Shown here in pieces: positions 9,114 to 18,353 of a DNA stretch of 64,000 nt. The notes below the pieces were generated by a model. The model saw only the letters and a list, made by a program, of their open reading frames with translations, ran no database searches and was not told the origin of the DNA. Made by a program: the position numbers and the translations under genes. Numbering within the stretch: the first letter of the stretch is position 1; each line of letters starts with the position of its first letter. Location of the stretch: NCBI RefSeq assembly GCF_003892345.1, contig NZ_RRUE01000002.1, forward strand, positions 443,655 to 507,654, in the 5' to 3' direction. This stretch comes from Lautropia dentalis (GTDB lineage: Bacteria; Pseudomonadota; Gammaproteobacteria; Burkholderiales; Burkholderiaceae_E).

Positions 9114-10814
9114 ATGGCAGACACACAAAAGCAAGCACGCACTTACGATTACATCATCATCGGCGCAGGTTCCGCCGGCAGCACGCTGGCCGCCCGCCTC
9201 ACCGAAGACCCCAACGTCAAGATCCTGCTGCTCGAAGCCGGCCTGCCCGACTACCGCTTCGATTTCCGCACCCAGATGCCCGCCGCGCTGGCCTATCCGC
9301 TGCAGGGCCTGACCTACAACTGGGGCTACAAGACCGATCCCGAACCCCACATGGACAACCGCCGCATGGACTGCGGCCGGGGCAAGGGCCTGGGCGGCTC
9401 GTCGCTGATCAACGGCATGTGCTACATCCGCGGCAACGCGCTGGACTTCGACCACTGGGCAAAAAAGGACGGCCTGGCCGACTGGCGCTACCACGACGTG
9501 CTGCCCTACTTCCGCAAGGCCGAGCGCCGCGACATCGGTGCCAATGACTACCACGGCGGCCATGGCCCCATCGAGGTGACCACCGCCAAGCCGGGTACCA
9601 ACCCCCTCTTCGAAGCCATGATCGAGGCCGGCGTGCAGGCCGGCTACCCACGCACCGACGATCTCAACGGCTACCAGCAGGAAGGCTTCGGCCCCATGGA
9701 CCGCTTCGTCACCCGCAAGGGCCGGCGCTCGTCCACCTCGCGCGGCTACCTGGACATGGCCCGCGAGCGCGACACGCTCACCATCGAAACGAAGACGCTG
9801 GTCGATGTCATCCTCTTCGAGGGCACCCGTGCCGTCGGCGTGCGCTACCAGATCGATGGCGGCAGCCCGCAGACCGCCCATGCCGCGCGTGAAGTCATTC
9901 TCTGCGGCGGCGCCATTGCCTCGCCCCAGCTGCTGCAGCGCTCCGGCGTCGGCCCCGGTGCCTGGCTGCAGGAAGCGGGCGTGAAGGAAATCCTCGACCT
10001 GCCCGGCGTGGGCAACAACCTGCAGGACCACCTGGAACTCTACATGCAGTACGAGTGCCTGCAGCCCGTCTCCATCTCCCCCGCCACCCACTGGTACAAC
10101 CAGCCCGCCATCGGTGCGGAATGGATGATCAGGGGCACGGGCCTGGGGGCCACCAACCACTTCGAGGCCGGCGGCTTCATCCGCAGCGACGAGAAATTCC
10201 TCTGGCCCAACATCCAGTACCACTTCCTGCCCATCGCCGTGCGCTACGACGGCCGCAACGCCGCCGACACCCACAGCTTCCAGGCCCACGTCGGTTCCAT
10301 GCGTTCGCCCAGCCGTGGCCGCGTCAAACTGAAGAGCACCGATCCGGCCGATCACCCCAGCATCCTGTTCAACTACATGTCCCACCAGCAGGACTGGGAA
10401 GAGTTCCGGGCCGCCATCCGCATCACCCGCGACATCTTCCGCCAGCCGGCGCTGGACGGCCTGCGCGGCAAGGTCATCACCCCCACCGATGACCTGCAGA
10501 GCGACGCCGAACTGGATGCCTACGTCCGCCAGCACGCCGAAACCGCCTACCACCCCTCCTGCACCTGCGCGATGGGTGAAGGCAACGACGCCGTCGTCGA
10601 CGGCCAAGGCCGCGTGCACGGTCTGGAAGGACTGCGCGTGGTCGATGCCTCGATCATGCCCGACATCATCACCGGCAACCTCAACGCCACCACCATCATG
10701 ATCGCCGAGAAAATCGCCGACCGGATCCGTGGCCGCGCCCCCCTGCCCCCGTCCGACGCGCCCTACTACCAGGCCAACGGCGCCCCCGTGCGCGGCAAAC
10801 CCGCCCGCGCCTGA
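9114..10814 (+). CDS. betA: choline dehydrogenase
   Basis: 566 residues, a GMC-family flavoenzyme. The N-terminal FAD-binding motif is [20 protein letters not shown]. The GMC signature is [20 protein letters not shown], and the C-terminal active-site region [17 protein letters not shown] precedes [19 protein letters not shown]. It oxidises choline to betaine aldehyde at the membrane, feeding BetB. Length and motifs match BetA well. The start ATG is chosen from the glycine-box position; no strong Shine-Dalgarno is seen. A very long open frame on the opposite strand is a codon-bias shadow. Confidence 0.93.
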   Translation: MADTQKQARTYDYIIIGAGSAGSTLAARLTEDPNVKILLLEAGLPDYRFDFRTQMPAALAYPLQGLTYNWGYKTDPEPHMDNRRMDCGRGKGLGGSSLINGMCYIRGNALDFDHWAKKDGLADWRYHDVLPYFRKAERRDIGANDYHGGHGPIEVTTAKPGTNPLFEAMIEAGVQAGYPRTDDLNGYQQEGFGPMDRFVTRKGRRSSTSRGYLDMARERDTLTIETKTLVDVILFEGTRAVGVRYQIDGGSPQTAHAAREVILCGGAIASPQLLQRSGVGPGAWLQEAGVKEILDLPGVGNNLQDHLELYMQYECLQPVSISPATHWYNQPAIGAEWMIRGTGLGATNHFEAGGFIRSDEKFLWPNIQYHFLPIAVRYDGRNAADTHSFQAHVGSMRSPSRGRVKLKSTDPADHPSILFNYMSHQQDWEEFRAAIRITRDIFRQPALDGLRGKVITPTDDLQSDAELDAYVRQHAETAYHPSCTCAMGEGNDAVVDGQGRVHGLEGLRVVDASIMPDIITGNLNATTIMIAEKIADRIRGRAPLPPSDAPYYQANGAPVRGKPARA

Positions 10815-11015
10815 TCCTTTCAACAAACGGCGGACCACGGGCAGACCGTGTCAGGCGACAGCGGCAGCGTTCCCTGTCCTGCCTGACCGCCCTGTCCGTC
10901 CGGCAAATCCGGGGAGGGCCGAAGACCCCCTCGCCGCTGTGCCGGAGACACAGCCCGATCAGGCATGCCCCGGGCTGTTCCCCCTGCCGACAAACAAGAG
11001 AAGGAGATTCATCCC

Positions 11016-13082
11016 ATGCAAACCCCGAACAACCCGCCCGGCCAGAACAGCGCGCCGGGCGCTGCACCTGCAGCCACCACTACGGTCACCATTTCCGGCA
11101 CGGCCACCGAACCCGTCACCATCCATCGCATCGTCTTCACCGCCTCGGCGCTGATGACCATCACGCTGATCGCCTTCACCCTGCTGTTCCCCACCGTCAG
11201 CGAACAGGTGCTGGGCCATGCGCTGGCCTGGGTGTCCGACCGTTTCGGCTGGTACTACATGCTGATCGTCGCCGCCTACGGCATCTTCTCCCTCTATGTG
11301 GGCATGTCCAAGTACGGCGACATCAAGCTGGGCCAGGACCATGAAAAGCCCGACTTCCCCTACCTGGCCTGGGCCGCCATGCTGTTCTCGGCCGGCATCG
11401 GCATCGACCTGCTGTTCTTCGGCGTGTCGGAACCGCTGACCCACTATCTCTCCCCGCCCACCGGTGATGGCAGCACCCCCGCCGCCGCCCGCGCTGCACT
11501 GGCGCAGACCTTCCTGCACTGGGGCCTGCACGGCTGGGGCATCTACGCACTGATCGGCATGGCGCTGGCCTACTTCGCCTACCGCCACAACCTGCCGCTG
11601 GCCCTGCGTTCCGCCCTGGTGCCCGTCTTCGGCCAGAAACGCGCCGACGGCTGGCTGGGCCACAGCGTCGACATCTTCGGCGTCGTCTGCACCCTGCTGG
11701 GTCTGGCCACCAGCCTCGGCATCGGCGTGCTGCAGGCCAACGCCGGGCTTTCGCACGTCTTCGGCATCGAGACCACCAAATTCACGCAGGCCATCATCAT
11801 CGTCATCGTCACCATCACGGCAGCCGCCTCGGCCATGTCCGGGGTGGACAAGGGGGTGCGGCGGCTGTCCGAATTCAACATGCTCACCGCCACCCTGCTG
11901 GTGATCGCCCTGCTGTTCTGTGGCCCCACCCAGTTCCTGCTCAACGCCATGGTGCAGAACATCGGTGACTACTTCGAGACCCTGCCCGCCAAGACCTTCG
12001 ACACCTACGCCTACCTCGGTGAAAAGGGCGCTACGTGGAAATCCACCTGGACCATCTTCTTCTGGGCCTGGTGGGTGGCCTGGGCCCCGTTCGTGGGCCT
12101 GTTCATCGCCCGCATCTCGCGCGGCCGCACCCTGCGGGAATTCGTCTTCGGCGTGATGTTCATCCCGCTGGGCTTCATCTTTGCCTGGTTCTCCATCTTC
12201 GGCAACAGCGGCATTGCACTGGTGGGCGCCGATCCGGCCCTGGCCGACGCCGCCATCAACACCCCGGCCATGGGCCTCTTCGCGCTGTTCGAGCACTATG
12301 CCCACCCGGCCATCTGGTCGACCGTGGGTGTCATCATCGGCCTGATCTTCTTCGTCACCTCGGCCGACTCCGGCGCACTGGTGCTGGCCAACCTGTCCAG
12401 CAAGGGCCTGGCCTCGGGCGATGACGCCCCGATCTGGCTGCGCCTCTTCTGGGCCGCGGCCACCGGCCTCATCACCCTGGGCCTGCTGTTCTCGGGCGGA
12501 TTCAGCGCGCTGCAGTCCGTCTCGGTGGCGGCCGGCCTGCCGTTTTCGCTGGTGCTGATCGTCTACATGATCGCCATGGCCTACAGCCTGCGACAGGAAG
12601 GCAACAAGCGCAAGGCCAGCACCGTCGACATGGCCCCGGCCCTGCATCACAGCCACAGCTGGCGCGAGCGCCTGAACCGCATCCTGAACTTCCCCACCCG
12701 GAAGGCCGTGCTGCGCTTCATGGCCAACACGCTGGAGCCGGCCATGCAGGACGTGTGTGCCGAACTCAACAAGCAGGGCGTGGAAACCACCGTACTGAAA
12801 AACGCCGACGACCAGAGCCTCACCTTCGAGGTGCTGCACGGCGAAGAGGTGGACTTCCTCTATCAGGTCAGGCCCGTCTCGGCGCTGATGCCCGTGTTTG
12901 CCATGAACCAGGCCAGCAACCTGGAATCCGACAAGCATCACGAGCGCTACTGGCGTGCCGAAGTGTTCCTGCGCGAAGGCAGCCAGGAATACGATCTGGT
13001 CGGCTACAGCCGCGAACAGATCATCGGCGACATCCTCAACCAGTACGAGCGCCACATGCAGTTCCTGCATCTGGAGCGGTGA
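11016..13082 (+). CDS. betT: BCCT-family choline/betaine transporter
   Basis: 688 residues from the ATG at 11016, preceded by AAGGAGATTCATCCC. Twelve membrane segments cover roughly residues 45-530. The BCCT signature lies in WTIFFWAWWVAWAPFVGLF with ISRGRTLREF following, and HWGLHGWGIYALIGMALAYF is also typical. A C-terminal cytoplasmic domain of about 140 residues resembles the osmosensory tail of BetT. It likely imports choline for BetA/BetB; the substrate is inferred from the neighbours. Together with betB and betA it forms an osmoprotection cluster. Confidence 0.88.
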   Translation: MQTPNNPPGQNSAPGAAPAATTTVTISGTATEPVTIHRIVFTASALMTITLIAFTLLFPTVSEQVLGHALAWVSDRFGWYYMLIVAAYGIFSLYVGMSKYGDIKLGQDHEKPDFPYLAWAAMLFSAGIGIDLLFFGVSEPLTHYLSPPTGDGSTPAAARAALAQTFLHWGLHGWGIYALIGMALAYFAYRHNLPLALRSALVPVFGQKRADGWLGHSVDIFGVVCTLLGLATSLGIGVLQANAGLSHVFGIETTKFTQAIIIVIVTITAAASAMSGVDKGVRRLSEFNMLTATLLVIALLFCGPTQFLLNAMVQNIGDYFETLPAKTFDTYAYLGEKGATWKSTWTIFFWAWWVAWAPFVGLFIARISRGRTLREFVFGVMFIPLGFIFAWFSIFGNSGIALVGADPALADAAINTPAMGLFALFEHYAHPAIWSTVGVIIGLIFFVTSADSGALVLANLSSKGLASGDDAPIWLRLFWAAATGLITLGLLFSGGFSALQSVSVAAGLPFSLVLIVYMIAMAYSLRQEGNKRKASTVDMAPALHHSHSWRERLNRILNFPTRKAVLRFMANTLEPAMQDVCAELNKQGVETTVLKNADDQSLTFEVLHGEEVDFLYQVRPVSALMPVFAMNQASNLESDKHHERYWRAEVFLREGSQEYDLVGYSREQIIGDILNQYERHMQFLHLER

Positions 13083-13167
13083 TGTCCATCCCGGAACGGT
13101 CATGGCCACGTGCCGTGCCGGTCGTTCCGGGGCAGCAATGACCACATAACCATGGGAGGACAGACAC

Positions 13168-13722
13168 ATGAACGAACAGCACAACGGACAGAAGCCCGAA
13201 GCGCCAGCAGACCGCTCCAGCCTCCTTCCTGACTGGTGTCAGTCCATGCCGCTGTATCGCCTGCTGGTGTTCATCTCGATGTTCACCGTCTGGAGCCAGC
13301 TTCGAATACCGGCATTTTTCAGGCACGGCACAGGCGCACAGCACCCTCTGACATGGCTATGGCTTGGCGAAGCCTGCCTGTTCATCGTACTGTGTGCCTG
13401 TCTCATCGTCACCCGGGCCAGAGACAGGAACATCTTCCTCGCCTGGCTGCCGATAGCCATTGGCGTGCTGGTCCTGGTACCGGCCACGGGTGGAGACCGG
13501 GGGGACGCAGCGGCCAACAATGCAGTTTTCGCCGTAAACGGCGGCATGCTGGCATGCGCCTGGATAGCCAGCGCATTGCCCGCCCACTGGCCGGAACGAA
13601 AAAGGCAAACAGTCCGTTCGGCCCTGATCGTAACCGGCTTCTTTGCAGCCTTGCCCATCGGCATCCTTGCTGGCACCACCATGTACGATGCCATTGCGTC
13701 GGGTAGTCTGGTGCTGTACTGA
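13168..13722 (+). CDS. small membrane protein, paralog 1 of 3
   Basis: 184 residues, family not recognised. A soluble N-terminus of about 25 residues is followed by roughly four membrane segments (LLVFISMFTVWSQ; LFIVLCACLIVT; LAWLPIAIGVLVLVPA; ALIVTGFFAALPIGILAGTT). It ends DAIASGSLVLY. The two following genes give proteins of the same length with the same segment spacing and similar ends, so this is a tandem duplication array. GGGAGGACAGACAC before the ATG is a strong ribosome binding site. The 85-base gap after the BCCT gene allows cotranscription. Confidence 0.75.
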   Translation: MNEQHNGQKPEAPADRSSLLPDWCQSMPLYRLLVFISMFTVWSQLRIPAFFRHGTGAQHPLTWLWLGEACLFIVLCACLIVTRARDRNIFLAWLPIAIGVLVLVPATGGDRGDAAANNAVFAVNGGMLACAWIASALPAHWPERKRQTVRSALIVTGFFAALPIGILAGTTMYDAIASGSLVLY

Positions 13723-13747
13723 TGCACCACCATAGGGGGAGACGAGT

Positions 13748-14278
13748 GTGGAAACAATACAGATTCAGCTCGATCATGCCCTGGTGCAGGACCAGTCACG
13801 CCAGAACAGCCCCGTGCCATTCTATCGTGAGATGTTCTTCATTTTGGGCATATTTCAGGCAGTAAGACAGGTCGTGCAATTTTCGTGGCCAGATCCTCAA
13901 GGCAGGTCTGTTCTCGCATGGATCTGGCTTGCCCTGACATGGACACTCATTTTGCAATGCATGAAGGCCTACCACAGCCACGTTGGGGACCGCATTCTTC
14001 TTGGGCACTGGATTCCTGCCGCAATGAGCACAATGGCTCTTGTGCTGGCCAATAACGGTGACGTAAGCAATTTCGTCGCCGTGTCCGTTTCAGTGATGTG
14101 TGCCAGTGGAATTCTGGCTGGATCATGGCTTGTCAAAAAGTTGTTGGGAAGAGAAGGCTCATCCGAGGAGCGTGGCATCATCATCGCAGTCTACGGCTTT
14201 GCCGGCTTCATCATGGGTGGTGCTGCCGGCCTCTCCCTGTACGGCGCCATCGTATCAAGCGGGCTGCGATTTCACTGA
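13748..14278 (+). CDS. small membrane protein, paralog 2 of 3
   Basis: 176 residues starting at a GTG preceded by GGGGGAGACGA. About four membrane segments (WIWLALTWTLILQC; WIPAAMSTMALVLA; SVSVMCASGILAGSWL; IIIAVYGFAGFIMGGAAGLSL). The C-terminal SLYGAIVSSGLRFH aligns with DAIASGSLVLY and DAVASGSLRLF of its neighbours. It is the most divergent of the three and has lower GC. Function unknown. Confidence 0.72.
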   Translation: METIQIQLDHALVQDQSRQNSPVPFYREMFFILGIFQAVRQVVQFSWPDPQGRSVLAWIWLALTWTLILQCMKAYHSHVGDRILLGHWIPAAMSTMALVLANNGDVSNFVAVSVSVMCASGILAGSWLVKKLLGREGSSEERGIIIAVYGFAGFIMGGAAGLSLYGAIVSSGLRFH

Positions 14279-14290
14279 CAGCACAAAACC

Positions 14291-14836
14291 ATGGATGCAG
14301 ACCGAAACAGCTCGCCCAAATCCCCAGCGGGGGTCCGGCAGCGCAACAGGCTGCGGGCACGTGTCGACGACCTGCCCCTTTCTCTGCAGATCGCCCTGCC
14401 CATGACCATCCAGTTCTCAGGCCTGAGTCTCATCAAATTCATCGGAGAAGACGCGGGCCGTCAACCCCCTCTCGTCTGGGTGTGGCTCATCGCAACCATC
14501 CTGCTGCTGGCAGTATTTTCCCGCCTCATGCTTGTCCGTCCCCCAGACGGATACATCATGACCATCTGGCTGGGGGCAGCTATTGGTGTGCTTGTCCTTG
14601 AAATTGCCAATGGCCACGGCGCAGCCGGCAAAGGCGCCACGCTGGGCCTGTGTGGCGGCATCCTGATGGCTTACTGGATTGCAAACAGCCGACTGGCCCA
14701 CTGGGACGAAGACAAACGAAACACCGCCCGGGTCATTCTGATCCAGATCGGCTGCTATGCGGGACTGCCCGTCGGCTTCTTTGCCGGCAAGGCCCTGCAT
14801 GATGCCGTGGCATCCGGTTCGCTGAGGTTATTCTGA
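14291..14836 (+). CDS. small membrane protein, paralog 3 of 3
   Basis: 181 residues, starting 12 bases after paralog 2. It has a basic, hydrophilic N-terminus (residues 1-30), then about four membrane segments including LVWVWLIATILLLAVFSRLML and IWLGAAIGVLVLEIANGHG. The segment GGILMAYWIANSRLAHWDEDKR aligns with GGMLACAWIASALPAHWPERKR of paralog 1, confirming common ancestry. Function unknown. The close spacing of the three suggests one transcript. Confidence 0.75.
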   Translation: MDADRNSSPKSPAGVRQRNRLRARVDDLPLSLQIALPMTIQFSGLSLIKFIGEDAGRQPPLVWVWLIATILLLAVFSRLMLVRPPDGYIMTIWLGAAIGVLVLEIANGHGAAGKGATLGLCGGILMAYWIANSRLAHWDEDKRNTARVILIQIGCYAGLPVGFFAGKALHDAVASGSLRLF

Positions 14837-14847
14837 AGTCATGTCCT

Positions 14848-15138
14848 TCACCCGCACGGTGGCCACTTCTGCGCACCATGCAGTACACGCATGATTTCAA
14901 TGCATCTGATGCGGGGCCGGATCCGATACACAACGATATAGGGCGTCTCGGCAACCACCAGCTCACGCGTACCCGGAACCCGCCCCAGCCTTCCCAGTTC
15001 AGGATAACTGGCGAGAAGGCTCACCTGATTTTCCAATGCAATGGACTGCGCCAGCGCAGCCGATGCACTGTCGCTGGCAATGTAATCGATCAATGCCCGT
15101 TGTGCACGAACGGCCACGGGCAGCCAGCGAATCTTCAT
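14848..15138 (-). CDS. parE: ParE/RelE-type toxin
   Basis: 96 residues with the ParE pattern: N-terminal RWLPVAVRAQRALIDYIA, central LLASYPELGRLGRVPGTREL and C-terminal YIVVYRIRPRIRCIEIMRVLHGAQKWP. Members of this superfamily inhibit DNA gyrase (ParE) or cleave mRNA (RelE); the GTREL...YIVVYR...VLHGAQ.WP form is typical of ParE. The ATG overlaps the antitoxin stop by four bases (ATGA), so antitoxin and toxin are coupled with the antitoxin first. Confidence 0.85.
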   Translation of the reverse strand: MKIRWLPVAVRAQRALIDYIASDSASAALAQSIALENQVSLLASYPELGRLGRVPGTRELVVAETPYIVVYRIRPRIRCIEIMRVLHGAQKWPPCG

Positions 15139-15614
15139 CGACCCTTCCCGGGCTTGCCTGCCATCATTTCCATGATCCTGGCACGCTGCGTTGCCATGTC
15201 TGCCGTCACGTCCTCGTGAGACATCCAGGCCGTATCGGGATCATCCGCCTCCCACAAGGCTTCCTCGACCTGGGCACGAAACCAGGCATCATGTGACGCC
15301 GCTTCGTGGGTACGGCGAAGCGCCTCCGCCCTGTCGGGCCTGGACCTGCTCCCCGCCTTCAGCGCAGGGTTCCAGCCCCGAAGATCAAAGGCACCCGCAG
15401 CCAGCCCCAGCCGGTGCAGCAGACTCAATGCCTGCGAAGGATTGCCGAACTCACGGGGCTGTGTGCTTCGCGCCTTGGCCAGCGTTCCGGACTCTCCCTG
15501 CATGGTCTCGATCTCGACGTAGAAGGAGCCCCCTTCCGCCCGCAGTGTGACCCCCCGAACCCCCCCGGCACCATGGATGGTCCGTAGCTGGTCCAGTGTC
15601 AGTGTCATCCCCAT
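15135..15614 (-). CDS. antitoxin of ParE pair, with long N-terminal region
   Basis: About 159 residues from the ATG at 15614 (ATG 15608 and GTG 15623 are alternatives). The C-terminal 60 residues (EAASHDAWFRAQVEEALWEADDP..AWMSHEDV) look like the toxin-binding region seen in many antitoxins paired with ParE. The N-terminal 75 residues (LTLDQLRTIHGAGGVRGVTLR, then a beta-rich part) are not a ribbon-helix-helix that I recognise. The antitoxin is therefore longer than the usual 80-90 residue ParD. It lies directly upstream of and overlaps the toxin. Confidence 0.7.
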   Translation of the reverse strand: MGMTLTLDQLRTIHGAGGVRGVTLRAEGGSFYVEIETMQGESGTLAKARSTQPREFGNPSQALSLLHRLGLAAGAFDLRGWNPALKAGSRSRPDRAEALRRTHEAASHDAWFRAQVEEALWEADDPDTAWMSHEDVTADMATQRARIMEMMAGKPGKGR

Positions 15615-15623
15615 GGCTACCAC

Positions 15624-15973
15624 CCTGTCATATCAATGATTGTCACTGTACAGGATCAACTATAAACGTGCAATCTGCCCCTCCGACGGCACAGCGTCAG
15701 ACCACACCAGCATGTGAACACAGCGCAGCGATGAAGCCATGAACGGCAAGGCGGAAAGGCCGGCTGACTGAGGGCTGGTAACCCGTTCTATCGCGTGCCC
15801 AGGTGGGTCAGTTTTACTTCGGCACCCTGGGTCAGTTTTCAATCGGCGTTGACAGCCGTCACGGCCTGAAGCGTGCAGGACCCGTTCATCCCCCACCCAT
15901 GCCCCGGCCGTAGCAGCCAAAGCACCCTGCACAGGCAAAGCTGACCGCCTTGCCTGGCAGGGCAGCCCCGGCC
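15624..15973. other. intergenic with IS21-type end
   Basis: 350 bases. The AT-rich part just upstream of the antitoxin gene (TGTCACTGTACAGGATCAACTA near 15640-15660) may hold the toxin-antitoxin promoter. The middle holds a lone IS21-like terminus (15801-15854). No gene is supported. Confidence 0.4.
15801..15854 (-). mobile_element. solo IS21-family terminus (remnant)
   Basis: Two copies of GGGTCAGTTTT, about 23 bases apart, are followed by AATCGGCGTTGACA. On the minus strand this reads TGTCAACGCCGATTG and then repeated AAAACTGACCC. Multiple internal repeats next to a TGTCA/TGACA tip are typical of IS21-family ends. No istA/istB genes are present, so this is a leftover end. Confidence 0.6.
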
Positions 15974-17308
15974 TCACGCCTTGATCACTTCCTCCTCGTG
16001 CCGCGCGAGGATCAGATACCCCACCGCGGCAAAGGCCGACAGCCCGGCCACCACCACATAGGACCAGAACCAGCCGAAGTGGTCGGCCATGATCGGCATC
16101 ACCCAGTTGGCGCCCATGTTGCCGATCAGATAGGCCGTCACACCCACGAATCCGATGGCCGTACCCGCCACCTTCAGCGGCACGAAGTTGATGGTCAGGA
16201 TGTTGACGATCAGCTGCGGACCATAGATCAGCGCGCCCAGCACACCACAGACCACAAGCATCAGCGCATAGTTCGGTGCCCCCGATGCCGTGATGGCCTC
16301 ATACGCCATCACCACCCCAGCCATCACGAACAGGCCGATGGCGCCGATCCGGGCCATCTTGTTGGGGTATTTGGCCGCCAGCCAGGCAAACACCAGCGAA
16401 CCGGGAATGGCCACCCACTCCAGCACCGAGATGGCCATCTGGGCATGGGCATCTTCCATCTTCGCCACTTCGTGCAGATAGATGGGCATCCAGTCCTCCA
16501 CCCCGAAGCGGATGAAGTAGAGCGCCACGTTGACCGATGCCACCAGCAGCAGGGCCGGATTGCAGAACACGTACTTCCAGATCAGCTGCCAGTAGGAGAG
16601 CGACGACTGTTCCTCCTCGCTGGCCACGTTCGACTCACCGCCCTCGCCATACATCTGGCGCAGGGAATCGAGCCCCTCCTTCTCGGGGCTGTCGCCGCCG
16701 TACTTCCAGCAGAAGGCCGCACAGACCAGCACCAGCACGGCCGGCACCACGAAGGCCGCCAACACATGGCCGGTCCCCGGCACGATCCAGCCCAGGGTCG
16801 TCATGCCGGCCACCATCATCGGCAGCATGGCCGAACCGAAGTTCTGCGAGACGTTCCACCCAGCAATGGCCGCACCGCGGGTACGGTTGGGATAGTAGTT
16901 GGCGATCATGTTCTGCGAGGCCGGCGCCAGCGCCCCCTGCACCACCCCGCACAGCACCAGCAGCACGGCCAGCGCCGCAATCGAGGTATGGTAGAAGCCG
17001 ATGATGATGCAGATGACCGCACTGGCCGCCAGCGACAGCGCGAAGAGCTTGCGCAGACTGACCTTGTCGCCCAATGCGCCCATGTAGAACTTGGCCAGAC
17101 CATACGACACCGCCAGGCACGACAGCAGCATGGCAATGTCGTCCTTGGCCCAGCCGTTGGTGACCATGATGGACTTGGACATCAGCTTGAAGTTGTTGCG
17201 CACCAGATAGGCGCAGACATAGCCCAGAAAGGCGACGATGAAGACCATCTTCTGCCGTTTCAGGAAGGCCGCAAACTTTTCCGGCGGCGTCTTGTACCCG
17301 GTTTCCAT
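15974..17308 (-). CDS. MFS transporter, organophosphate:phosphate antiporter type
   Basis: 444 residues from the ATG at 17308. Twelve membrane segments. Sequence features of the GlpT/UhpT/PgtP (OPA) family are present: FLGYVCAYLVRNNFKLMS near the start, LAVSYGLAKFYMGALGDKVSLRKLF, and GVVQGALAPASQNMIANYYPNRTRGAAIAGW. A hydrophilic central loop (residues about 195-235) is rich in Glu/Ser. The expected role is exchange of a phosphorylated metabolite for phosphate; the substrate is not determinable. Transcribed away from pdxH. Confidence 0.8.
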   Translation of the reverse strand: METGYKTPPEKFAAFLKRQKMVFIVAFLGYVCAYLVRNNFKLMSKSIMVTNGWAKDDIAMLLSCLAVSYGLAKFYMGALGDKVSLRKLFALSLAASAVICIIIGFYHTSIAALAVLLVLCGVVQGALAPASQNMIANYYPNRTRGAAIAGWNVSQNFGSAMLPMMVAGMTTLGWIVPGTGHVLAAFVVPAVLVLVCAAFCWKYGGDSPEKEGLDSLRQMYGEGGESNVASEEEQSSLSYWQLIWKYVFCNPALLLVASVNVALYFIRFGVEDWMPIYLHEVAKMEDAHAQMAISVLEWVAIPGSLVFAWLAAKYPNKMARIGAIGLFVMAGVVMAYEAITASGAPNYALMLVVCGVLGALIYGPQLIVNILTINFVPLKVAGTAIGFVGVTAYLIGNMGANWVMPIMADHFGWFWSYVVVAGLSAFAAVGYLILARHEEEVIKA

Positions 17309-17579
17309 GGGTTTTGTTCTCGTGTGGTGAAACCTGATTCGTTTTTCATGAAGCGGGCCGGAAAACCCCGGCACCGCTCCGCCCGGCCCGCCCCGATAAA
17401 CCCGGTGCAGGCCCTTCCGGCATGTTAATCCCGGAAAGCGGTTCCGGGTCGAACCATGTCTGCATGCCGGTCTCCTCCCTCCACCGGGCCGCACCAGCCC
17501 CACCCTCCGGCAAAGCAACCATTCGCGCCCTTCCCCCGATCCGGGCACAATACCCCCAGTCACACCACGGGCACACACC

Positions 17580-18221
17580 ATGAACAAACTGGACCTGCAC
17601 GACATCCGCCAGGACTACAGCAAACAGGCGCTGTCCGAAACCGACTGCGCCGACCAGCCCCTCGAACAGTTTCGCCAGTGGCTCGATGCCGCCATGCACG
17701 CGGAAGTTCACGAGCCCACCGCCATGAACGTGGCCACCGTGGACGAGCACGGCCACCCCAACGCCCGCATCGTGCTGCTCAAGGAAGTCAACGACCAGGG
17801 CTTCGTCTTCTTCACCAATTACCAGAGCCGCAAGGGTCGCGCCATCGCCCTGCACCCGCACGTGGCACTCACCTTCTTCTGGCCGGAACTGGAGCGGCAG
17901 GTACGTGTGGAAGGCAGCATCACGAAGCTGGCCGAGGCCGAGTCGGATGCCTACTTCGATACCCGCCCCTACACCAGCCGCATCGGCGCCTGGGCCAGCC
18001 ACCAGAGCGAGGTGCTCTCCAGCAAGGCCGACCTGATGGCCCGCGCCGCGCTGGTCGGCGCCAAACACCCGCTGCACGTGCCACGCCCACCGCACTGGGG
18101 CGGGTACGTCGTCACGCCACGGCTGGTGGAGTTCTGGCAGGGCCGCCCCAGCCGCCTGCACGACCGCATCCAGTACCGGCTGGACGATGGCAGCTGGATT
18201 CGCGAGCGGCTGTCGCCCTGA
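17580..18221 (+). CDS. pdxH: pyridoxamine/pyridoxine 5'-phosphate oxidase
   Basis: 213 residues, normal length. It makes pyridoxal 5'-phosphate from PNP or PMP using FMN and O2. Signatures: [15 protein letters not shown] near the N-terminus, [20 protein letters not shown] (FMN contact), [36 protein letters not shown] and the terminal ERLSP. It stands alone between an MFS gene on the other strand and a DUF1304 gene. Confidence 0.95.
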   Translation: MNKLDLHDIRQDYSKQALSETDCADQPLEQFRQWLDAAMHAEVHEPTAMNVATVDEHGHPNARIVLLKEVNDQGFVFFTNYQSRKGRAIALHPHVALTFFWPELERQVRVEGSITKLAEAESDAYFDTRPYTSRIGAWASHQSEVLSSKADLMARAALVGAKHPLHVPRPPHWGGYVVTPRLVEFWQGRPSRLHDRIQYRLDDGSWIRERLSP

Positions 18222-18330
18222 AGTCAGATATTTTCCCGAGGGGTGGTGAACACCCGGTCCTGCAGCCGGTACTCACTCTGTTCGTCGTGGGCAAACTATT
18301 TGATCGTAAGCATCCCCATGGGATTGCTTG

Positions 18331-18336
18331 TATAAT
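18331..18336 (+). promoter_or_regulatory. candidate -10 element before DUF1304 gene
   Basis: A perfect TATAAT lies 18 bases upstream of the ATG at 18354 in a short AT-rich stretch. No good -35 hexamer at 16-18 bases is seen, so the promoter call is tentative. Confidence 0.35.
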
Positions 18337-18353
18337 TTTAGGGTTCTGTAAAG

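Noticed and set aside
8856-10838. 660-codon open frame on the minus strand opposite betA
   Set aside because: It mirrors betA codon bias in high-GC DNA and has no family-like motifs, whereas betA has complete GMC signatures.
10959-13184. 741-codon open frame opposite the BCCT gene
   Set aside because: Antisense shadow rich in His/Gln/Gly/Val; the plus strand carries an unmistakable transporter with a good ribosome binding site.
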